From NCBI GenBank assembly GCA_947505025.1, contig CANNIJ010000039.1:1-13781 (forward strand): a DNA stretch of 13,781 bases, given 5' to 3'. The notes under the pieces were generated by a model. The model saw only the letters and a program-made list of their open reading frames with translations. It ran no database searches and was not told the origin of the DNA. Shown piece by piece: positions 7,333 to 13,781 of this stretch. Numbering within the stretch: the stretch's first letter is position 1; every line of letters begins with the position of its first letter. Position numbers and translations under genes: made by a program. The stretch comes from Legionellaceae bacterium. GTDB lineage: Bacteria; Pseudomonadota; Gammaproteobacteria; Legionellales; Legionellaceae.

Positions 7333-7968
7333 TCATTTGTTCCTTGTTGTACTGATATATAAAAAATCACTAGCTAATTGATCTGCCAACGCTTGCCCAG
7401 TCAAAAAAGCTACCAACTCACCTGCTGGATTAAATACCATTACAGTGCTTGAATGCTCAATGTCAGGCAACATGGCAGTATCAGCAGCAGTACGCCGCAT
7501 AACTTTATCCGAGCTAATCCCCCAGGCATGTTGTAATCTGCTCAAGGTATCCGTTGAACCTATGGCCGCATAAAAACTTGGATTAAATGCTTGAACATAA
7601 CTGGTTAACCTGGGACCTGCATCACGTTCGGGATCTAAGGACACCATAACCACATGCGGTAACATCGGTACATGTTGCTGCTCTAGCAAAATGCGCATTT
7701 TAGCCAATGCCATTAAACGTATAGGACACACCGAGCTACAGTGAGTAAAGCCAAAAAACAACATGGTCCATTGACCATGTAAGCTTTGATTATTAAAAAC
7801 CTGGCCATCCATCCCTGTCATATTAAATGACGGTACTGAACGTGGATGTTTTAATACAGTGCCCTGTACCTCATTTACGTTTTTCTGCGGGAAATTCCAC
7901 CATATGGCCACAACACATGCGATAAGCACCCATGCCAACTTGGACCATAATTTTATTGAAATTTTCAT
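7333..7968 (-). CDS. SCO1/SenC-family copper chaperone for cytochrome oxidase
   Basis: The 211-residue protein has one N-terminal membrane anchor (about residues 9-25) and a periplasmic thioredoxin-like domain. The copper ligands are all present: Cys77 and Cys81 in FTHCSSVCP, and His172 in DIEHSSTVMVFNP. The aspartate of VSLDPERD (about 112) is the conserved SCO motif following the central strand. SCO proteins deliver copper to, or reduce, the CuA centre of cytochrome oxidase subunit II. The start ATG overlaps the ctaB stop by 4 bp (ATGA), so translation is coupled. It is the fifth gene of the heme A and oxidase-assembly run and precedes rimK. Length is typical. Confidence 0.93.
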   Translation of the reverse strand: MKISIKLWSKLAWVLIACVVAIWWNFPQKNVNEVQGTVLKHPRSVPSFNMTGMDGQVFNNQSLHGQWTMLFFGFTHCSSVCPIRLMALAKMRILLEQQHVPMLPHVVMVSLDPERDAGPRLTSYVQAFNPSFYAAIGSTDTLSRLQHAWGISSDKVMRRTAADTAMLPDIEHSSTVMVFNPAGELVAFLTGQALADQLASDFLYISTTRNK

Positions 7969-8861
7969 AATAACATCGCATATATATAATGATCAGCCAA
8001 TAGAAAAACAAACAATGCCATCAAATAAACTATAGAAAACCTAAAAGTTTGCATTGCTACCCTGGGGTCATCTGAACGCATTAAAACAATAGCCCAAAAC
8101 AAAAATCGCCCCCACAAGACCACAGCCCCAAACAAATAAATCCAGTGACTCATGCCCACCAACACCGGCAAAACACTCACAAGTCCCAGAAGAATTGTAT
8201 ATAATAAAACATATAATTTAGTATAGCTTACTCCATGCGTTACCGGTAACATCGGGATTTTCGCAGTTCTATACTCTTCTAAACGGTAGATAGCTAATGC
8301 CCAAAAATGCGGCGGAGTCCAAATAAAAATTATCAAAACTAATAATAGTGCCTGAGGATCTAAATGATTGGTAACCGCCGTCCAACCGAGTAATGGCGGA
8401 GCAGCGCCGGCTAAACCACCAATCACAATGTTTTGTGGGGTGGCACGCTTTAAATATCCAGTATAAACCCCGGCATACCCCATTAATGTAATCAAGGTTA
8501 GCACTGCGGTTAAAATGTTGACTAAATAAATTAAAATCAGCATGCCTAACGCGCCACACCCAGCGGCAAAAATCAAAGCTTGTAACACCGAGATACGCCC
8601 GCGGGCCACAGGCCGATTACTCGTGCGTGCCATCATGTCATCTATCCGCTTATCAACAACATGATTAATCGTAGCTGCACTACCAGCGCACAATCCAATA
8701 CCTAATAAACTACAAACAACTGTATACAATGGAACCATAGATGGTGACGCCAAAAACATTCCCACCCAAGCCGTCAATAACATCAACGCCACCACCCGCG
8801 GCTTGCAAAGCTCTAAATAATCTTTCCATGGCGGACGTACCACCGACTCAGCTGTTGGCAT
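7965..8861 (-). CDS. ctaB: Protoheme IX farnesyltransferase (heme O synthase)
   Basis: The 298-residue polytopic UbiA-superfamily prenyltransferase converts heme B to heme O by adding a farnesyl group, the first committed step to heme A. It begins DYLELCKPRVVALML, the usual first motif. The aspartate-rich substrate site is NHVVDKRIDDMMARTSNRP (N66, D70, D74, R79), and a later loop contains the family's FIWTPPHFWALA signature (about 178-191). About nine hydrophobic helices are visible. The ATG shares one base with the ctaA stop (TAATG), and the gene overlaps sco by 4 bp. The orthologue is called cyoE when linked to a quinol oxidase; the neighbours here (SURF1, ctaA, sco) favour the ctaB name and a cytochrome c oxidase context. 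Confidence 0.96.
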   Translation of the reverse strand: MPTAESVVRPPWKDYLELCKPRVVALMLLTAWVGMFLASPSMVPLYTVVCSLLGIGLCAGSAATINHVVDKRIDDMMARTSNRPVARGRISVLQALIFAAGCGALGMLILIYLVNILTAVLTLITLMGYAGVYTGYLKRATPQNIVIGGLAGAAPPLLGWTAVTNHLDPQALLLVLIIFIWTPPHFWALAIYRLEEYRTAKIPMLPVTHGVSYTKLYVLLYTILLGLVSVLPVLVGMSHWIYLFGAVVLWGRFLFWAIVLMRSDDPRVAMQTFRFSIVYLMALFVFLLADHYIYAMLL

Positions 8862-9838
8862 TACTTGGTCCCCAGCGTCGAGTAATGCAGGCTAATTAAA
8901 GCCCCTAACAACAAAGCTGCCACCCCATTGTGAGCCACAGCAACCGGCAATGGCAGTAAATATATAACATTCAAAATACCCAGCATAAACTGTAATATAA
9001 TTAACAAGAACACCACCCATGCCAGCGCACGCGTCAGTAACTCTTTTGAGCAAATAATGCCATAACCGGATACCAATAAAACTGTAACTAGAGTCAACGT
9101 GGCCCAGGCTCGATGTAGCCACTGTAGCAATATCTTTAACTCAGGATCTAATCCCCAGGCACCAACATTAAAGCCCAATACCTCACGCCATGGCAGACCA
9201 TTATCAGTCAACCGCCAGGCTGGCAGCCAATGTCCATTACACGTAGGAAAGCCAATACACGCGATACCGGCATCGTTTGAACTTACCAAACCACCTAAGA
9301 TCACTTGCATAAAAACAACCACCATACTAAACAAAATCCATCGGTTATATTTTGGATCATAGTTGCCGGATATGCCGCTGAACTGCCAGACAACACGGAC
9401 TAAACACATAAAAATCAGCATGCCACCTAATAAATGACCCATCACAATTAATGGCAATAACTTTAATGTCACAGTCCATCGGCCTAAGGCCGCCTGAAAC
9501 GCCAGTAAAGAGATCAATAATAATGGCCACCACCAAGTGCCAGCATGTTGTCGACGGCGTCGCTGCACCAGCCACGCGATTAAAACCACCATGCAAACTG
9601 CCAAAGTTCCGGCTGCATAACGATGAATCATTTCAGTCCAAGCTTTGCGTGGCTCCAGAACCGCCGGCGAGGACACCGGCAAAACTTCGGGCACAACCAA
9701 GCGTCCGTAACAACCCGGCCAATCAGGACAGCCTAAACCTGAGTCTGTAAGACGAGTATATGCACCTAAGACAACTACCAACAAAGCAATAATTGTTGTC
9801 AACAGCACGCCATAGCGAACCCATTTCATAGTTTTCAT
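8861..9838 (-). CDS. ctaA: Heme A synthase CtaA/COX15
   Basis: The 325-residue, eight-helix protein oxidises the C8 methyl of heme O to the formyl group of heme A. The two-fold repeated architecture is clear. Helix 1 runs into GAYTRLTDSGLGCPDWPGC (25-43) with Cys37 and Cys43. E69 and H72 (EMIHRYAAG) and H135 (GHLLGG) are in the first half; GGLVSSNDAGIAC...PTC (Cys194, Cys200), H242 (LHRAWA) and H303 (VAHNG) are in the second. The four histidines are the expected heme ligands, and both loop cysteine pairs are intact, which is not universal in the family. The start overlaps the preceding gene's stop by 4 bp. Upstream is the CxxxC protein, downstream is ctaB, so both heme-modifying steps are encoded side by side. 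Confidence 0.96.
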   Translation of the reverse strand: MKTMKWVRYGVLLTTIIALLVVVLGAYTRLTDSGLGCPDWPGCYGRLVVPEVLPVSSPAVLEPRKAWTEMIHRYAAGTLAVCMVVLIAWLVQRRRRQHAGTWWWPLLLISLLAFQAALGRWTVTLKLLPLIVMGHLLGGMLIFMCLVRVVWQFSGISGNYDPKYNRWILFSMVVVFMQVILGGLVSSNDAGIACIGFPTCNGHWLPAWRLTDNGLPWREVLGFNVGAWGLDPELKILLQWLHRAWATLTLVTVLLVSGYGIICSKELLTRALAWVVFLLIILQFMLGILNVIYLLPLPVAVAHNGVAALLLGALISLHYSTLGTK

Positions 9839-10383
9839 TCATTGCTCAGTATATGTTTAAGATCATGAAAAACTGCATCCGAAAAATCGCTTTCAGGATA
9901 GGCTAAAATTGCATACTTATGCGGATTTACCAAGTACACCCCAGCAGTATCGCCAAATGCCGCACGTAACTCGAGATTATCTTTAGATACAATTAAAAGT
10001 GAAAGACCATGTTCTTGCATCCGTCGGGACAAGTATTCATGCTCTTTTTTCCACGCCTTAAGTTTGTGCTTACTACCTAAGACTAGAACCACATCTACAT
10101 TATACAAACGCCGCCCCAGCGCCAACCTAACTCTAGCCAAACGATCTAGCTGGCGCACGCACTCATGCTTGCATCCATGTGGACGCCATAAGAGCATACG
10201 CCATCGGTTGCCGGAAAACGGCAGTGTCAATAACACTGGTGGCCTGATCAATTGGCCTTTATTTGTAGTCAGCATAGAATGTGAGCGATGTGTATAATAC
10301 TCATATGCAACCAAGCCAGGAGCAATAAAAATCAACACTAAAACCAATAAGGTCATCCATCTAGTACTGAAAAATTTTTTCAT
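9835..10383 (-). CDS. Membrane-anchored thioredoxin/SCO-like protein of the oxidase-assembly operon
   Basis: The 182-residue start (ATG at 10383) is chosen because it overlaps the SURF1 stop as ATGA, like the other junctions, and is followed at once by KKFFSTRW and a membrane helix (about 10-27). A longer in-frame start 38 codons upstream would bury a Cys-rich stretch inside SURF1 and is unlikely. After the anchor, residues 50-182 resemble a reduced SCO/thioredoxin fold: strand MLLWRPHG, then Cys71-x3-Cys75 (CKHEC), a basic helix (RLARVRLALGRR), strand VDVVLVLG, and a C-terminal GVYLVNPHKYAILAYPESDF segment ending DLKHIL. Proteins of this kind lie between SURF1 and ctaA in other proteobacteria, including Pseudomonas (from memory). 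A role in copper or disulfide handling during CuA assembly is inferred, not shown. Confidence 0.75.
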   Translation of the reverse strand: MKKFFSTRWMTLLVLVLIFIAPGLVAYEYYTHRSHSMLTTNKGQLIRPPVLLTLPFSGNRWRMLLWRPHGCKHECVRQLDRLARVRLALGRRLYNVDVVLVLGSKHKLKAWKKEHEYLSRRMQEHGLSLLIVSKDNLELRAAFGDTAGVYLVNPHKYAILAYPESDFSDAVFHDLKHILSNE

Positions 10384-11099
10384 AATTTTTTCTTCATATT
10401 CAAGACAACATATAAAATCACAATCACACCAGCCATGACGAACCACTGCAATGCATACCCATAATGCCTGGCCGGGGACATCGCAACAACAGGCCAATTA
10501 CGCACTAAATTCTGTTTGGAATTTGGTTGCAAACGGATCATAAACGGATACACAGATTTATGCAAAAGATCACGCAAACTGTTCACGTCCATACGCTCTA
10601 ATAAAAACACACCCGGACGCGGAATTTCCAACGATGAACCCAATAGCCAGGCATGATTAGACGGATAATATGCTTGGCCAGACAGACTTAAATAGCCCTT
10701 GGGAACTGACATCGATGGGTATTTTGCACGCAAAGGATCGCCAACAATCCAGCCATAATCGACCAATACGACTGTATTATCATCCAACAAAACTGGCACG
10801 ATCATATCGTAACCTAAAAGGTGTTGTTGATGCTGATTGTCCAGCAACAACAACATTGGCAATGCTTGACCATGTACACGAATCGATTGATACTGGGCTG
10901 GTAGTTTTTGTCCGACCAACCATTCTAACGGCGGTTGTTGTGCTTGGATATGTTGTGCATACAACATTCGATGCTTTTCCGCTGCACGATGTAGCTGCCA
11001 TATGCCCAACTGAGTCAATAGTGACGCCATAACGATTGTGCATAGCGTCATGCCCAAAGAAGGCGTGAACTGGAAGCGAAAAACGGGTAAACTAATCAT
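10380..11099 (-). CDS. SURF1-family cytochrome oxidase assembly protein
   Basis: The 239-residue protein has two terminal membrane helices with a periplasmic domain between them, the standard SURF1 (Shy1) topology. Helix 1 (about 16-35) leads into LGIWQLHRAAEK, the family's LGxWQLxRxxxK motif. The C-terminal helix is preceded by ARHYGYALQWF, the usual PxRHxGYAxQW-type motif. SURF1 assists insertion of heme A into subunit I of cytochrome c oxidase. A strong ribosome binding site, AAGGTG, lies 7 nt before the ATG. It is the first gene of the minus-strand run and overlaps the next gene by 4 bp. It is divergent from the DUF2909-type gene across only 43 bp, so their promoters must overlap or reach into the coding regions. 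Confidence 0.93.
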   Translation of the reverse strand: MISLPVFRFQFTPSLGMTLCTIVMASLLTQLGIWQLHRAAEKHRMLYAQHIQAQQPPLEWLVGQKLPAQYQSIRVHGQALPMLLLLDNQHQQHLLGYDMIVPVLLDDNTVVLVDYGWIVGDPLRAKYPSMSVPKGYLSLSGQAYYPSNHAWLLGSSLEIPRPGVFLLERMDVNSLRDLLHKSVYPFMIRLQPNSKQNLVRNWPVVAMSPARHYGYALQWFVMAGVIVILYVVLNMKKKL

Positions 11100-11142
11100 T
11101 ATGTAGCACCTTTACCATGAATTTACTGAGAGAGTATACCAA

Positions 11143-11352
11143 ATGTTCATCAAATATGTGGTTTTGTTAATAATGTTAGTCATCATTGGAACACTAATTT
11201 CCGGCTTATTAGGCATGCTACACGGGAACTCAAAAAAAACCATCACCGCATTGACCTGGAGGATCGGATTATCTTTCTCTTTATTTTTATTTTTAATGCT
11301 AGCCTTTAAACTTAACTGGATCACCCCGCACCAGCTCTGGTCACAGCAATAA
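11143..11352 (+). CDS. DUF2909-type twin-transmembrane protein
   Basis: A 69-residue protein with two hydrophobic helices (about 3-25 and 41-57) joined by a short basic loop (HGNSKK). The segment ITALTWRIGLS before helix 2 is the recognisable signature of the DUF2909 twin-transmembrane family. That family commonly sits beside SURF1 and coxC in gammaproteobacterial cytochrome oxidase loci, which matches its position here. Its biochemical role is not established. GAGAGAG lies about 8 nt before the ATG. The stop overlaps the next gene's start (TAATG), so the two are probably co-translated. It is divergent from SURF1, as in related loci. Small size limits certainty about the family but not about it being a gene. 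Confidence 0.82.
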   Translation: MFIKYVVLLIMLVIIGTLISGLLGMLHGNSKKTITALTWRIGLSFSLFLFLMLAFKLNWITPHQLWSQQ

Positions 11353-11804
11353 TGCGAACTTTAATCAGAAATCAAGCCTGTAAAATATTTATCGCCAGCA
11401 GCTTGCTATGCGCGCTTAACGCAAGTGCAGATACCATGGGACATTATATGAATATTGCTGACAATATTCCATTGATGGAAATCAAAGCAGATCCGCAAGC
11501 ACAAGCCTGGGCTCGATCAGCAAGAAATATATTAATCTTAACCAGCGAAAGCATTATAGAAAGTTTAAGCGTAGCCAATGAGGGTGCGAAACAGTCCGGT
11601 AAGCCAATGTTTTGCTTGAAACCTAACTCCACCTTAACTGCCACCGAAATGAATGATTTGATTCAAAAAACATTCAAAGAACTTGCAACAACAGACCGTG
11701 ATAAAAACAACATGACTGTGAGTCAGCTGGCATTAATGGGGTTAAGCCAACAATATCCATGTGAATCACAAACAGGAAATAATAACCAAAACCAACTGAG
11801 GTGA
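11352..11804 (+). CDS. Secreted Rap1a/Tai-like small protein
   Basis: A 150-residue protein with an N-terminal signal peptide: basic residues, hydrophobic core IFIASSLLCAL, probable cleavage after NASA near residue 26. There is no proper lipobox. The mature part carries a cysteine in MFCLKPNSTLTATEMNDLI and a second in QQYPC, with a predicted helix between. This layout (FC-x-P ... T ... LA..AL...FPC) resembles the Rap1a/Tai immunity-type fold of small periplasmic proteins, where the two cysteines may form a disulfide. The resemblance is by eye. Some family members neutralise type VI effectors, but no effector gene lies beside it, so immunity is not claimed. The ATG shares one base with the DUF2909-type stop. 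The C-terminal tail is polar (QTGNNNQNQLR). The gene sits where coxC might be expected. Confidence 0.68.
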   Translation: MRTLIRNQACKIFIASSLLCALNASADTMGHYMNIADNIPLMEIKADPQAQAWARSARNILILTSESIIESLSVANEGAKQSGKPMFCLKPNSTLTATEMNDLIQKTFKELATTDRDKNNMTVSQLALMGLSQQYPCESQTGNNNQNQLR

Positions 11805-11959
11805 TTCCAGGATTTGCAGCCAGGTACAATGTGCACACGCTGGTTTATTATGAGGTGCGTGCAACTTATGTGCCGGCAGCTCGACGTGAGCCGCGCTTCA
11901 AAAATTGGTGCAGACAGCAGGCGGTGGAGAGCAATTGCCAACACGCTCTAGCGTTTCAA
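11805..11959. other. G+C-rich gene-free stretch between convergent genes
   Basis: Positions 11821-11940 contain 65 G or C in 120 bases (54%), while sampled flanks (11701-11760 and 12001-12060) are 37-38%. No convincing protein is seen: a plus-strand open frame (from GTG 11801) overlaps the next gene and lacks a ribosome binding site. The stretch ends in a copy of the 27-nt repeat and looks like inserted repetitive DNA. Confidence 0.5.
11921..11947 (+). repeat. Third copy of the 27-nt dispersed repeat
   Basis: It matches the two arms of the 945-1007 inverted repeat at 23/27 (left arm, reverse-complemented) and 22/27 (right arm). The shared core is GAGYAATTGYYAAYACGC. Like the other copies it lies between convergent genes. 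Its end overlaps a small palindrome (ACGCT-CT-AGCGT, 11943-11954). Confidence 0.7.
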
Positions 11960-12754
11960 TCAGAACAAATGCATGCTGTCATTCGTACCCTCACCCTCAC
12001 CCTCTTTTTCTGTATAATCGTTATTCGGGCTATAACGGGTAAGAAGCTTGTATATTGGTTCTATAATTTGATTATATAAGTCTTTACGATGTTGATATAT
12101 ACACATACCCGCAGCCATAGCGAGCAACGCAATCCCTGCTATTTGTAAGCCAGGGATACACAATAAAATGGCGCCAATACTAGCGATGAACAACATAGAA
12201 GTATCAAATTGTTTACTTATGACCTCGTCAGCTAATTTTTTTTTACTGTATTCTGGGTATTTGCCGGATGCAGTAATATCCATAAGTTCATCCTCTATCG
12301 CCTGCAAAAGCGGCGAATCATCAGTTAATTTTTTACGCGCTTGTAAATCTTTTTTATAATATTCAATGTCATCACGACATCTAAGTGCATGCCACAATGG
12401 ATCCAGCGAGAGTAAACATTTTATGGCACAATAACCTGCAAAAACAGGAGCCAGCAATGATATACATGTTACACCAACCCATATGAGGGCCACACCACTG
12501 GTTATCTTAGTTAGTCCTGTGATAGGCTTAGGTCTGTGTTTTTTTTGTCCGAGAGCTGTATATATATCTACAGATCCGGAAAAAATTCCGATTATTGCAT
12601 CTATCAATACACCTGGTATTGGATCTACTAAGCGACCAGCTAGTTGTATGCCAGCAGTTACTATTTCATAGTATGGCCTAACATCTGCAGCCAAACAACC
12701 CATAGAGTACCTTATTGACTCAAAAGTGCCGTCATAACCTCGGGTTTTTCCCAT
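11960..12754 (-). CDS. Unrecognised multi-pass membrane protein with glutamate-rich C-terminus
   Basis: I do not recognise a family. The 264-residue protein starting at ATG 12754 (ATAGG about 9 nt upstream) is preferred over an in-frame TTG three codons earlier. It has an amphipathic N-terminal third (21-65, IVTAGIQLAG...IDAIIGIFSG). Two hydrophobic pairs follow: about 80-116 and 186-220. A charged, probably helical cytosolic loop (127-182, rich in K, D and E) lies between them. The C-terminus is polar: residues 249-255 alternate Glu with Lys/Gly, ending TNDSMHLF. The four glutamates lie 10-16 residues from the end, where the E-block translocation signal of Dot/Icm substrates is found, so a secreted membrane-active effector is one possibility if the host is a Legionellales member. 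It is flanked by repeat DNA and a dead transposase, suggesting an accessory gene. Confidence 0.65.
   Translation of the reverse strand: MGKTRGYDGTFESIRYSMGCLAADVRPYYEIVTAGIQLAGRLVDPIPGVLIDAIIGIFSGSVDIYTALGQKKHRPKPITGLTKITSGVALIWVGVTCISLLAPVFAGYCAIKCLLSLDPLWHALRCRDDIEYYKKDLQARKKLTDDSPLLQAIEDELMDITASGKYPEYSKKKLADEVISKQFDTSMLFIASIGAILLCIPGLQIAGIALLAMAAGMCIYQHRKDLYNQIIEPIYKLLTRYSPNNDYTEKEGEGEGTNDSMHLF
11987..12004 (-). repeat. Hexanucleotide tandem repeat inside the membrane protein gene
   Basis: Three exact GAGGGT units on the coding (minus) strand encode the EGEGEG run near the C-terminus. Gain or loss of units would keep frame and change the number of tail glutamates. Confidence 0.85.
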
Positions 12755-12763
12755 AAAGTTCAA

Positions 12764-12950
12764 CCTATTTCAGTAAAGCCGTTTTGTTCTTTAGTATAGA
12801 CCAGATTTAAGTTGGCGATATTTTAAAGTAAATAGCTTACTCACCTAATCCTGGACCAGAAACTGGTTCTGATTGGTGACCTTTCGGCAAGGCTGTGTGA
12901 CATCATGTAGATGATTTTGTAGAGTGCAACCTCCTTAACTAAACATAGGT
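12764..12950. other. Intergenic region between decayed ISL3 copy and membrane protein gene
   Basis: The 187 bp contain the -10-like TATACT, a short hairpin (GGACCAG-AAA-CTGGTTC, 12853-12869, one G:T pair) and a strong Shine-Dalgarno-like AAGGAGG on the minus strand (12930-12936) with no start codon at a usable distance. No gene is seen. Confidence 0.4.
12793..12798 (-). promoter_or_regulatory. Possible -10 box for the membrane protein gene
   Basis: TATACT on the minus strand, 38 nt upstream of the ATG at 12754. No good -35 is seen. This is a pattern match only. Confidence 0.3.
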
Positions 12951-13781
12951 TTACTCGATGGAAAGCGGCTCTTCTGCGCATCTGTAGAAATTAATCATGC
13001 GTAAATTTCGAAGCCCTGGAAGTCGAGAAACAGGCGTTGAAATAAATCCATCGAAACAAGTGGCTGCACTTTTTTCAACCTTTTTAATCCATCTGTTTGG
13101 TTTAGCCATCCCTGACTTTCTTCCGCAGTGTGTGTTGAAAATATTGGTTAACTTCAGGGCGTAGCTCCGGGCTTGCTTGAGTTTGTTGGAGTGTTTATAT
13201 AACAACGCTAATTTTGATTTGTCCGCATCATACCTGCACTCATGTTGCTTGCGTAATATCCACATCATACCTTCTAACTTGGCATACTCGTCACTATCAA
13301 GCTCTGATTTAAGGGGTTTCATTTCTTTTATTCTAAGCTTATCAAGCGGTTTTCTATATAGTTTTGCTACATGATATCTATCTACTACAACAGCTTGTGG
13401 ACCAAAGACTTCAATGGAAACATAGACAAATGCATCATGCATGAGGGTGCAAACACTTTTGACTGTTTTTTGTAATCGTAGCGGAATGGACTCAAAAAAA
13501 GATTTGATATCAGCCTTGCCTCGACCTTCAATCACGGCAAGCACACGTATTCTGCCATCATTTAATCGCGCACTAATGATGGTCATGTATTCGTCATGCC
13601 CTTTTTTCAAAGCGATTTCAACAATCCCAAGCGTATCCAGAGATTTAAAATTATCCCAATCCGCATGCCCTGCAACAAGCCTGTCCAAAGTCGCCTGAAT
13701 GACTTTGCAACCTAACTTTTCTTTAATTGAAACATCCTGAATTGTGCTGTGAATCAAGCTACGCATTATGTATTCTTCAAG
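12951..13781 (-). pseudogene. Decayed ISL3-family transposase, cut by the window edge
   Basis: The frame is open to the window edge; 271 residues follow its first ATG (13766), which is probably internal. The DDE_Tnp_ISL3 region is recognisable from TLGIVEIALKKGH (46-58) through AVVVDRYHVAKLYRKPLDKLR (125-145) and KEMKPLKSEL to the helical LKLTNIF region and KSAATCFDGFIST (to about 244). Two expected acidic positions are changed: the Asp of the GIDE motif is Val49, and the Asp of the DM motif is Leu108. Homology stops after residue 244, so the segment with the final Glu (TSGxxEGxN) is missing. The last residues read through a GGCTCTTC end. Family members are about 400 residues with an N-terminal zinc-binding region, which would lie off-window. 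It is almost certainly inactive. Confidence 0.82.
12966..12989 (+). mobile_element. Probable ISL3-type terminal inverted repeat
   Basis: GGCTCTTCTGCGCATC and the bases after it resemble the GGCTCTTC termini typical of ISL3-family elements (from memory). It points inward toward the transposase and lies just where transposase homology ends, so it likely marks one end of the element. The mate is outside the window, so the pair cannot be confirmed. Confidence 0.5.

Noticed and set aside
8892..9750. Several open frames on both strands inside ctaA and ctaB
   Set aside because: They are out-of-frame shadows of well-supported membrane proteins with no family features.
10384..10497. 38-codon N-terminal extension of the CxxxC protein
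   Set aside because: It lies wholly inside SURF1 in another frame, and the ATG at 10383 gives the same ATGA overlap as other junctions and a proper membrane anchor.
11352..11440. Lipoprotein signal in the Rap1a-like protein (SLLC)
   Set aside because: The residue before Cys is Leu rather than Gly, Ala or Ser, and a better signal peptidase I site (NASA) follows.
11801..12079. Plus-strand 92-codon open frame starting at GTG, overlapping the Rap1a-like stop
   Set aside because: No ribosome binding site of its own is evident, it runs antisense into the better-supported membrane protein gene, and it spans the repeat; more likely a by-product of the G+C-rich insert.
12865..12936. Perfect AAGGAGG on the minus strand followed by a possible ~21-codon reading frame (ATGATG...)
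   Set aside because: The start is about 23 nt from the Shine-Dalgarno, too far, and the peptide has no recognisable features.
1..13781. tRNA, rRNA, CRISPR or phage modules
   Set aside because: No cloverleaf-like, rRNA-like or regularly spaced repeat sequence was seen by eye; a covariance-model scan would be needed to exclude small RNAs.

Overview
The window reads as a chromosomal segment of a gammaproteobacterium of roughly 40% G+C, most likely in or near the Legionellales. This rests on overall gene style, base composition and the linked ffh, rimK, sco, ctaB, ctaA and SURF1 genes; it is an inference, not a database result. Most of the window is housekeeping and core metabolism. The last ~2 kb is an accessory patch.

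Layout. Positions 1-2600 hold a 5'-cut protein with an S-adenosylhomocysteinase-like NAD-binding fold (+), a renalase-like FAD oxidoreductase (-) and a stand-alone PAS protein (-). The first two converge on an intergenic inverted repeat (945-1007). Positions 2800-4912 hold two minus-strand membrane proteins: a CorB/YfjD-type CBS-domain transporter and a VIT/CCC1-type iron/manganese transporter, the latter followed by a good intrinsic terminator. ffh (SRP GTPase, +) follows and converges on rimK, with a perfect hairpin between them.

The minus-strand run from 11099 down to 6421 is a very compact operon: SURF1, a thioredoxin-like CxxxC protein, ctaA, ctaB, sco and rimK. Junctions are 4-bp ATGA or 1-bp TAATG overlaps, except a 3-bp gap before rimK. 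These genes make heme A, deliver copper and assemble cytochrome c oxidase; rimK, a ribosomal S6 modification ligase, rides at the end. Divergent from SURF1 is a DUF2909-type two-helix membrane protein, translationally coupled to a secreted Rap1a/Tai-like small protein. The oxidase structural genes (coxB, coxA, ctaG, coxC), which often adjoin this cluster, are not here.

The accessory end contains a G+C-rich gene-free stretch ending in a third copy of the 27-nt repeat seen at 945-1007, an unrecognised multi-pass membrane protein with a glutamate-rich tail encoded by a hexanucleotide repeat, and a decayed ISL3-family transposase lacking its expected acidic catalytic residues. No complete new multi-gene system is evident. 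The best leads are the three-copy repeat, the unrecognised membrane protein and the CxxxC oxidase-assembly protein. No tRNA, rRNA or CRISPR array was seen.
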